Assembly (NCBI RefSeq): GCF_001902635.1
Contig: NZ_MJAO01000004.1
Coordinates: 1-64,000, forward strand
Reading direction: 5' to 3'
From: Serratia marcescens
GTDB taxonomy: Bacteria; Pseudomonadota; Gammaproteobacteria; Enterobacterales; Enterobacteriaceae
DNA length: 64,000 bases
The notes below the pieces were generated by a model. The model was not told the origin of the DNA, searched no databases, and worked only from the letters and a program-made list of their open reading frames with translations. Below, piece after piece: positions 57,529-64,000 of the stretch (the first letter of the stretch is position 1; the number at the start of each line of letters is the position of its first letter). Both the position numbers and the translations under genes were made by a program.

Positions 57529-59607
57529 TTACGCCTGGTTTTTGGCTTTTGAACGGGAGATGCGTGCCTCGCCGATCAGCCAGTCAAAGATGAAAATAAT
57601 CGCCAGCATCACCACGATCAGAATTGAACCGTAGGCAATCGCCACGCCGTATTCGCCGTCTTCCACGCGGTTGAGGATGTAGGCGGTCGCCACGCGGGTA
57701 TCGGGCGTCACCAGGAAGACGATGGCGCTGACGGTGGTGATGGCGCGCACGAAGCTGTAGATCAGCGCCGACAGGATCGCCGGGCGTAGCAGCGGCAGCA
57801 GGATGTGCGTGATGGTGCGCAGCGAGCCGGCCCGCAGGCTGAGCGAAGCTTCGTCCAGCGATTTGTCTATCTGGCCCAGCCCGGCGATCCCGGCGCGAAT
57901 GCCCACCGGCACGTTGCGCATCACCATGGACATAATCACGATGGCCGCCGTACCGGTGAGGTACACCGGCGCGCTGTTAAAGGCGAGAATGTAAGAGACG
58001 CCCGCCACGGTGCCCGGTACCGCAAAGCACAGCATGGTGGTGAACTCGATGGTCTTTTTGCCCTTGAACTGTTGGCGTACCACGATCCAGGCGATCAGCA
58101 GACCGAACGCGGCGGTGATCGGCGCGGCGATCCCGGCGTACAGCAGCGTGTCGAGCAGCGAAGGCCAGGCGCCGTCGCTCATGCCTTGGCCGAACAGCTT
58201 GATGAAGTTATCCAGCGTCAGCGTGTAATCCACGCCCCAGTTAACGGTGAAGCTGCCGTAGAAAATGCTGCCGTAGAGCAGGGCGTTAAAGGCGATCCAC
58301 ACCGCCAGCAGCGCGATTACGCTCCATACCAGCGTGACCGGCAGCGGTTGCACGTCGCCGCGATACGATTTGCCGGACACGGTGACGTAGGAACGTTTGC
58401 CGATCCACATATACTGGATGCAGAACACCAGCAGCGAGAACAGCAGCAGGAAGGCGCCGAGGGTGCTGGCGGCCTGATAATCGAGCTGCGAACCGGTGAT
58501 GTAGAAATAGATTTGCGTCGCCAGCACGTCGAAGTTGCCGCCGAGCACCAGCGGGTTGCTGAAATCGGCCAGCGATTGCACCACCACGATCAAAAACGCG
58601 TTGGCCAGCGCCGGTTTCAGCAGCGGCATGAACACGCCGTTAAAGGTTTGCCAGCGGCTGGCGCGCAGGGTGTAGGAGGCTTCTTCCAACGACGGGTGGA
58701 TCGTTTTGATCGCGCCGTCGAGGATCATGAACGCCATCGGGGTGAACGCCAGCACCTGTGCCAGCCAGATGCCGGTAAAGCCGTACAGCCAGTTGGTGTT
58801 GGTCAAGCCGAACCAGGCCACCATCCATTCGGTGACGTAGCCGGAGCGCCCCATCATCAGCGTGACGCCCAGACCGACGACGAACGGCGGCGTGACGATG
58901 GGCAGGATGGAGAAGATGCGGCCGATAATGGCGCTGCGCTTGGCGATGCGGGTGGTGTAAATCGCCAGCACCAGGCCGAAGAAGGTGCAGCCGGCACCCA
59001 CCGCGATCGACAGGGCGATGGAGTTGAGGATCACCTGAATGATATGTGCCTGCGACAGCACGCCCATAAACGCCAGCGGCGCGAACTCACCCGCCTGGTC
59101 GGTGAACATCGGGACGAAAATGGCGATGCTCGGCCAGACGATAAACACGCCGATCAACGCCACGATGGCGACCAGCGCGCCGATCACGAAGCGGTCGCCG
59201 CCCAGCCATTCGAGGCGGGTCAGCGCCAGCGTCATGATGGCGCCCAGCGCGGCAAATTGCACCAGGGTGGCGTAGCCTAAACCGCGTCCCGCCACCGTGG
59301 CGCTGGCGACGATAAAGGCCATGCACAGCAGCGCCCAACCGGCGTCGAACGCGTGGCGGCTGCGCCGTTCACGGCCCGCCGCGGTGTAAGGGCGAAGCAG
59401 CAGCAGGCTCGGCAACAGGCACCAAAGCCAGCTGATATTGCGGTTTGACCAGCCGTAAGCCGCGAGAATTTCATCGCCGGTGGACTCCAGCAGGCCGTAA
59501 TCCAGGCTCCAGCTCGGCAGCAGGGCGAACGCCAGCCAGCCAAGCAGAACCCAAAGGAATATCGCATCTCGTTTATTTACGAGATGGAGTGCATGTGTAT
59601 GTGACAT
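57529..59607 (-). CDS. afuB: ABC permease AfuB (fused double permease)
   Basis: The 692-residue protein has two BPD-type permease halves fused in one chain, about 14 membrane segments in all. EAA-like coupling loops occur in each half ([17 protein letters not shown] and [16 protein letters not shown]). This FbpB-like layout is typical of AfuB. The start at 59607 ([14 protein letters not shown]) lies 66 bases after the afuA stop, with a stem-loop-like spacer that may lower its expression relative to AfuA. afuC follows after 11 bases. Confidence 0.93.
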   Translation of the reverse strand: MSHTHALHLVNKRDAIFLWVLLGWLAFALLPSWSLDYGLLESTGDEILAAYGWSNRNISWLWCLLPSLLLLRPYTAAGRERRSRHAFDAGWALLCMAFIVASATVAGRGLGYATLVQFAALGAIMTLALTRLEWLGGDRFVIGALVAIVALIGVFIVWPSIAIFVPMFTDQAGEFAPLAFMGVLSQAHIIQVILNSIALSIAVGAGCTFFGLVLAIYTTRIAKRSAIIGRIFSILPIVTPPFVVGLGVTLMMGRSGYVTEWMVAWFGLTNTNWLYGFTGIWLAQVLAFTPMAFMILDGAIKTIHPSLEEASYTLRASRWQTFNGVFMPLLKPALANAFLIVVVQSLADFSNPLVLGGNFDVLATQIYFYITGSQLDYQAASTLGAFLLLFSLLVFCIQYMWIGKRSYVTVSGKSYRGDVQPLPVTLVWSVIALLAVWIAFNALLYGSIFYGSFTVNWGVDYTLTLDNFIKLFGQGMSDGAWPSLLDTLLYAGIAAPITAAFGLLIAWIVVRQQFKGKKTIEFTTMLCFAVPGTVAGVSYILAFNSAPVYLTGTAAIVIMSMVMRNVPVGIRAGIAGLGQIDKSLDEASLSLRAGSLRTITHILLPLLRPAILSALIYSFVRAITTVSAIVFLVTPDTRVATAYILNRVEDGEYGVAIAYGSILIVVMLAIIFIFDWLIGEARISRSKAKNQA

Positions 59608-59673
59608 AAGTTTCCCGGTGTTCAGGCCGGGTAAGGCGCGAGGCTTACCCGGCAACAGGCGCAGAATGTGGGT

Positions 59674-60705
59674 TTATTTACCCATCTTGACTTCGCTGAC
59701 CCATTTATTGATCAGCGCCTTGCGGACGTCGGTCGAGCCGTACTTATCCATGTCGTAGTTGATCAGCTTCAGGTCGTCGAGCTTCAGCGAGTTCGGCGAG
59801 GTTTCGGCGGTGGTGTTGGTCAGGATCTGATAGGACTTGCCTTTCTTCCACGCCAATTCCTGCGCCTCTTTCGACAGCACCCAATCCACGAACAGTTTGG
59901 CGTTGTCGAGGTTGCGCGCGTCCTTGAGGATGCTGACGCCGCCGATTTCGTAGCCGGTGCCTTCACACGGCGAGATCAGTTCAAGCGGCGCGCCCTGTTC
60001 TTTTTCGAGCGAGTAGTCATGCAGGAAACCGATGCCGATCGCCGTTTCACCGCGGGCGGCGTTGCGCGCCGGGGCAATGCCGGACTTGGTGTACTGCGAG
60101 ACGTTGGCGTTCAGTTGCTTCAGGTAATCGAACGCCTGATCGTCACCCCACAGTTGGGCAAAGGTCGCCAGCGCGGTGTAGGCGGTGCCGGAGCTTTGCG
60201 GATCGGCGATTTGAATCTCGCCTTTGTATTCCGGCTTGGTCAGGTCTTTCCAGCACTTGGGCACCGGCAGGTTTTTCTCTTTGAGGCGCTGGGTATTGAC
60301 GCCAAAGCCGAGAATGCCGACGTAGACCGCCGAGGAGTAGTTGCCTTTCAGCTTCGCCGGGTCGCGGAATTGCTCCATCACCTGTCCGAGGTTCGGCGAT
60401 TTGTACGGCTGCAGCAGCCCCATTTCACCGGCCTGGGATTGCGGATCGAGCGTGCCGCCGTACCAGACGTCCGCCTGCGGGTTTTTCTTCTCGGCGTCCA
60501 CCTTCGCCAGCGTGCTGCCGGAACCGTTGCGGATGAACGAGGTTTTCACGTCATATTTCTCGCCGAAGGCTTTGGTTTCCGCTTCGCACATTTCATTGGT
60601 GGCGCTGCAGTAGACCACCAGGCGGCCCTTGGCGTGCGCGGTGCCGCTCAGGGTCGCCAGCGCGATGCCGGAGGCTATCAGGGTAGTGACCAACGTTTTT
60701 TTCAT
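59674..60705 (-). CDS. afuA: Periplasmic binding protein AfuA
   Basis: AfuA captures the substrate in the periplasm. The 343-residue product has a signal peptide (1-25, ending THA) and an extracellular solute-binding type 1 fold with the opening VVYCSATNEMCEAETKAFGEKY and later NGSGSTLAKV and GIAPARNAARGE. Two to three cysteines suggest a disulfide. The AfuA family of pathogens binds glucose 6-phosphate and related cyclic hexose phosphates; the iron-binding tyrosine pair of FbpA is not evident. The ATG overlaps the stop of the UhpC-like gene (ATGA), tying the importer to its sensor operon. Confidence 0.92.
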   Translation of the reverse strand: MKKTLVTTLIASGIALATLSGTAHAKGRLVVYCSATNEMCEAETKAFGEKYDVKTSFIRNGSGSTLAKVDAEKKNPQADVWYGGTLDPQSQAGEMGLLQPYKSPNLGQVMEQFRDPAKLKGNYSSAVYVGILGFGVNTQRLKEKNLPVPKCWKDLTKPEYKGEIQIADPQSSGTAYTALATFAQLWGDDQAFDYLKQLNANVSQYTKSGIAPARNAARGETAIGIGFLHDYSLEKEQGAPLELISPCEGTGYEIGGVSILKDARNLDNAKLFVDWVLSKEAQELAWKKGKSYQILTNTTAETSPNSLKLDDLKLINYDMDKYGSTDVRKALINKWVSEVKMGK

Positions 60706-62006
60706 TGTTTTATCCTTTGATCGGTAGAGGTAGTAACGCTCGCCATCAGCAGCGGCATCAGCAATAAACCCATAAGGACTGCGGCGATCGACAATAAACT
60801 GAACATGCCTGACCAGCCGTAACCTTCGATGACCCGCGACAGGGGCCAACCCGCCAGCGCTGCCCCCAGATAGGCGAACAGGCCGAGAAAACCGGTGATG
60901 GAGCCCGCCGCACCTTTGTGCCCGCATTCCACGGCGGCGAGGCCAATCAGCATCTGTGGGCCGAAGACAAAAAAGCCCACCGCAAAGAAACAGCCTGCCA
61001 GCAGCGCGTAGTGATGCACCGGCGCCAGCCACAGCGCGGCGACGGAAACCATCAGCCCGAGTGTGAACAGCAAAATCATCGGCGCGCGCTGCCCGCCGAA
61101 CAGCAAATCCGAACCCCAGCCGGCGAACAGCGCGCCGAGCAGGCCGCCTATCTCGAACAGCATCACCGTCGCGTTGGCGCTGAGCAGGTTGACGCCGTGG
61201 CTTTCCGTCAGCCAGAGATTGCCCCAGTCGTTCAACGCGATGCGGATCAGGTAAACCAGCACGTAAGAGACGCCGAGCAGCCAGATCATCGGGTTCTGCA
61301 GCATCGTGGTGCGCAGCATCCGCCACAGCCCCATCGGCGGGCTTTGCTGTTCCTGCCGCAGTTCCAGCGGATCGTGGCGCCACTGGCCGACCGACGGCAG
61401 GCCTTCTTCCTGCGGCGTGCCTTTCAGCTGCCGCGTAAGCCAGATCCCCAGCGCCATGCTGACGGCGCCCGGGATCAACATCGCCGCCTGCCAGCTCCAG
61501 CGCTGGGCGGCGAAGGCGCTGATCAGCGGCACGAGCGCGCCGCCGAGGTTGATCGACATATTCCAGCAACCCCACCAGAAGCCGCGCTCGTTGCGCGAAT
61601 ACCAGTGCGTCAGCAGCCGTGCGCAGGGCGGCCAACCCCAGCCCTGAAAGAAGCCGTTCAGCGCCCAGACCGCCAGCAGCAGCGTCAGCGATTCGCCGAA
61701 GGCGAACGCCACGTTCAGCAAACCGGTGGCGAACAGGCCGATCCCCATAAACCCGCGCTGCCCGTGGCTGTCGTGCCACAATCCGGCGGCGAATTTCGAC
61801 AGGCCGTAGCTCAGATAAAACAGCGAGCCGAGCAGGCCGATATCCCCTTTATCCAGCCCCAAATCCATTTGCAGCGCCGGCAGCACGTAATTCACGCTTT
61901 TGCGCGTCAGGTAAAAGGCGGCGTACCCGATGACCATGTACAGCAACAGTCGCGGGCGCAGCGCGCGGTAACGGTGATCGATTTCAGATGCCGAGCGTGC
62001 CTGCAT
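60702..62006 (-). CDS. UhpC-like MFS hexose-phosphate sensor/transporter
   Basis: The 434-residue protein is a 12-helix MFS protein of the organophosphate:phosphate antiporter group. Its closest type is UhpC, the membrane receptor that senses external glucose 6-phosphate and signals to UhpB: YMVIGYAAFYLTRKSVNYVLPAL, read in parts, NGFFQGWGWPPCARLLTHWYS and WNMSINLGGALVP. Arginines of the phosphate-binding sites (R in YLTRK and in YLIRIALNDWG) are kept. It ends on ATGA, coupling to afuA. No UhpT-type effector gene is visible in the window. Confidence 0.88.
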   Translation of the reverse strand: MQARSASEIDHRYRALRPRLLLYMVIGYAAFYLTRKSVNYVLPALQMDLGLDKGDIGLLGSLFYLSYGLSKFAAGLWHDSHGQRGFMGIGLFATGLLNVAFAFGESLTLLLAVWALNGFFQGWGWPPCARLLTHWYSRNERGFWWGCWNMSINLGGALVPLISAFAAQRWSWQAAMLIPGAVSMALGIWLTRQLKGTPQEEGLPSVGQWRHDPLELRQEQQSPPMGLWRMLRTTMLQNPMIWLLGVSYVLVYLIRIALNDWGNLWLTESHGVNLLSANATVMLFEIGGLLGALFAGWGSDLLFGGQRAPMILLFTLGLMVSVAALWLAPVHHYALLAGCFFAVGFFVFGPQMLIGLAAVECGHKGAAGSITGFLGLFAYLGAALAGWPLSRVIEGYGWSGMFSLLSIAAVLMGLLLMPLLMASVTTSTDQRIKQ

Positions 62007-62090
62007 AGCCGCCTCCCTGGTGCTGACTATAAGAAGGTGAAAAGGAAAGGGGATGAGATAAAGTCCGGAGTGGCTAAGACTTTTTCCTAG

Positions 62091-63632
62091 TTAGTCGGCG
62101 GTTTGTTGCAAATTTGTGGGCAGGTTAACAATTACCCGCGTGCCGCGCTGCGTTTCCAGCGTCATTTCGCCGCCGAGCGCGCTGACCCGTTCGCGCATCC
62201 CTTGAATGCCGAAGCCGGGCTGCTTGCCCGCACGGATGCCGACGCCGTTGTCCCGCACCTCAAGGTGTAAAAGCGCGCCTTGCTGATACAAAACGATGGC
62301 GACCTCGCTGGCCTCGGCGTGCTTGCACACGTTGTTGAGCAGTTCTTGCAGCAGCCGATAGAGGGTGAAGCGCACCGTTTCGCCGGCGGGCGTGTCGGTC
62401 AGCCGGTAGTCGAAACGGCAGCGGATGCCCCGTTCGGCAAAGGCGAATTCGTTCAGCAGGTGGTGAAGTGCCTCTTCGAACGCCAGTTCGTCCAGCGCGG
62501 GCGGGCGAAGCTGGCGCAGCAGCTGGCGCGTAGAGTGGTGAATGCGCCGGGCGAGTTCGCCTATCTGGTGTGCGGCGGCCTGGGTTTGCGCCGGATCGTG
62601 CGCCCGCTTGACCAGCTGCGACTGGATTTGAATGGCGGTGATGTTTTGGCCGATTTCATCGTGCAGCTCGCGCGCCAGGTTTTTCCGCGTGTCTTCTTCG
62701 GTGTGGATCAGTTGTTCGGTCAGCGCCCGCCGCGCCGCCAGCTCTTCTTCCAGGCGGCGGCGATAGTGGTGCAGGTTTTGCGCCAGGTGTTGCTGACGGC
62801 TGATGGCGATGCCCAGGCCGATGCCGAGCAGCGCCTGCGTCGCCAGAAAAATTTCCAGCTCGACCAGATTGCCGAACCCCACGCCGACCTGCCGGGCTAT
62901 GGTGATCATCATGCTGCCGAGCAGGCCGGACAGCACGCCGCCCTGCCAGCCGAATTTCCACGCCATCACTACGTTCGGCAGAAACACCACGATCAGCAGC
63001 AGGCGCTCGATTTCCGGTGACAGCACCATCTGCGTACCGATGCCGATCACGAAGAACAGGCTGCACCAGATGATTAAAGACGCGCGCAGCGGCGGGTTGG
63101 TGGTGTCCAGCCCCAGCAGGTGGTAACGGTGCTGCTGGCGCAGAAATTCAAAGATCAGGTAGACGAACGGGGTCAGCAAGACGCCGCCGGTAAATGATGC
63201 CAGGCCGAGCAGCATCGTCGGGCTTGGCACGAACGGTGAAAGCAGGGCGGTGTTGAGCAGCGAAGTGGCGGTCACCGCGGCCAGCAGCAGCGTCAGCCGC
63301 TGCCAGTAGAGCGGAAAACGGTGCCAGAGTCGTTGCGCGACCGCAGCCGGAAGCAGGGTGATGAACGGCGCGGCCAGCAGGCCGTAGCCGCTCAGCAGGC
63401 GTTCGCCGTGCAGCCAGCACAGCAGCAGCAACGGTGGCACGATCAAGGCGGGCCAATAGCGACGCGCCAGCAGGATCAGCAGCGCGAGATAGACGCCGTG
63501 CGGCAGAAACAGCGCCGCCTGATTGCCGTTGTGGGTCAGATAAAAACCGAGCGTCCACAGCATCAGCCAGCCGCTGCCCCAGGCCAACAGGATAAACAGC
63601 GAGATAACCCAGGGCCGGAGTTTGGGCGACAT
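62091..63632 (-). CDS. UhpB-like sensor histidine kinase
   Basis: The 513-residue protein has about eight N-terminal membrane segments (MASE1-like) and a cytosolic kinase of the HPK7 group, as in UhpB. The phosphoacceptor is His324 in ARELHDEIGQ, and the ATPase motifs are NNVCKHA, DNGVGI and GFGIQGMRERV. ATG 63632 (MSPKLRPWVIS) shares one base with the stop of the UhpA-like gene. In the Uhp system UhpC and UhpB form a complex that responds to external hexose phosphate. Confidence 0.9.
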   Translation of the reverse strand: MSPKLRPWVISLFILLAWGSGWLMLWTLGFYLTHNGNQAALFLPHGVYLALLILLARRYWPALIVPPLLLLCWLHGERLLSGYGLLAAPFITLLPAAVAQRLWHRFPLYWQRLTLLLAAVTATSLLNTALLSPFVPSPTMLLGLASFTGGVLLTPFVYLIFEFLRQQHRYHLLGLDTTNPPLRASLIIWCSLFFVIGIGTQMVLSPEIERLLLIVVFLPNVVMAWKFGWQGGVLSGLLGSMMITIARQVGVGFGNLVELEIFLATQALLGIGLGIAISRQQHLAQNLHHYRRRLEEELAARRALTEQLIHTEEDTRKNLARELHDEIGQNITAIQIQSQLVKRAHDPAQTQAAAHQIGELARRIHHSTRQLLRQLRPPALDELAFEEALHHLLNEFAFAERGIRCRFDYRLTDTPAGETVRFTLYRLLQELLNNVCKHAEASEVAIVLYQQGALLHLEVRDNGVGIRAGKQPGFGIQGMRERVSALGGEMTLETQRGTRVIVNLPTNLQQTAD

Positions 63633-64000
63633 CAATGCCCCGCCAGCAGCTGATGATCGAGGGCGAAGTGCACCAGCTCGATGGTGCTGTTGCATTGCAG
63701 CTTGCCCAGCACGTTGGCGCGATGCACGTGCACCGTTTTATGGCTGAGATCGAGCTTGAAAGCGATCTCCTTTACGCTGTCGCCTCTGACCAGCAGATCG
63801 AAAATTTCGCGCTCGCGCGGGGTCAGCGCTTCCAGCGCCGTGGCCGGCTGTTCGCCGCCGCGCAGCGCCCGCAGCGCATCGGCGCACAGGTAATGGCCGC
63901 CCATATCGACGGAGCGCACCGCTTGCACCAGCTCTTCCGGCCCGCAGCGTTTGGTCAGATAGCCGCTGGCGCCGGCATCCAGCGCGCTCTGCACGAAGGT
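63632..64000 (-). CDS. UhpA-like response regulator (partial, runs off the window)
   Basis: Only the C-terminal 122 codons are in the window. The end of the receiver (SALDAGASGYLTKRCGPEELVQAV) carries the conserved lysine, and the LuxR-type helix-turn-helix is TPREREIFDLLVRGDSVKEIAFKL then SHKTVHVHRANV. This is NarL/UhpA-type. It is first in the minus-strand set and would switch on the transporter genes downstream when UhpB phosphorylates it. The promoter lies beyond position 64000. Confidence 0.9.
   Translation of the reverse strand, partial: TFVQSALDAGASGYLTKRCGPEELVQAVRSVDMGGHYLCADALRALRGGEQPATALEALTPREREIFDLLVRGDSVKEIAFKLDLSHKTVHVHRANVLGKLQCNSTIELVHFALDHQLLAGH

Noticed and set aside
57805-59280. 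A long open frame antisense to afuB, and similar ones at 24254-25699 and 27102-28769
   Set aside because: All lie opposite well-recognised membrane protein or ABC genes, with low-complexity Gln/His/Arg-rich translations and no ribosome sites.
59674-61779. A 701-residue protein formed by joining AfuA to upstream sequence
   Set aside because: The first half is a shadow of the UhpC-like gene; AfuA has its own signal peptide and ATG at 60705.

Overview
The window comes from an enterobacterium, almost certainly Serratia and most likely the S. marcescens group. The proteins are close to their E. coli orthologues, coding DNA is GC-rich, BioC has the longer 255-residue form I recall for S. marcescens, and gene order follows the E. 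coli nadA-aroG-gal-mod-bio-uvrB-moa-ybh-rhlE segment, with several lineage-specific blocks inserted. Assignments were made by reading the translations and motifs; no database search was run.

Layout: 1-470 is the tail of a tRNA operon spacer with a terminator, then the NAD genes nadA-pnuC. On the minus strand an EvgA/BvgA-like regulator, an EvgS/BvgS-like hybrid kinase and the zinc exporter zitB form one overlapping operon (2316-7086). aroG, a yjgN-like membrane protein with an M48 peptidase, gpmA (Fur box) and psiF follow. galT-galK-galM (12428-15665) lacks galE but keeps the two-operator gal promoter. A CPBP protease and a cysteine-hydrolase-like protein without its cysteine lead to modF and modE.

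The most interesting block is 20078-25888, inserted between modE and acrZ-modABC. It holds a TonB-dependent receptor, a periplasmic binding protein, a SAM methyltransferase, a FecCD-type permease and an ATPase. A perfect 15-bp Zur core overlaps its extended -10 promoter, which points to zinc or zinc-chelate uptake.

Next come modABC with a ModE site, ybhA, pgl, ybhB, a DUF1232 protein, bioA / bioBFCD around a BirA operator, an orphan UrtE-like ATPase with a degenerate signature motif, uvrB with LexA and DnaA boxes, a VF530 protein, yvcK, and moaABCDE with a ModE site and a molybdenum cofactor riboswitch. ModE sites at both modA and moaA link molybdate import to cofactor synthesis. ybhL, the ybhGFSR exporter, cecR and rhlE follow, with a 26-bp palindrome between cecR and rhlE.

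After a 2-hydroxyacid dehydrogenase, dusC and a small unknown gene, the right end (56471-64000) is a minus-strand operon that joins UhpA/UhpB/UhpC-type sensing genes to an AfuABC-type transporter. This reads as a self-contained hexose-phosphate sensing and import unit. uhpA runs off the window edge.
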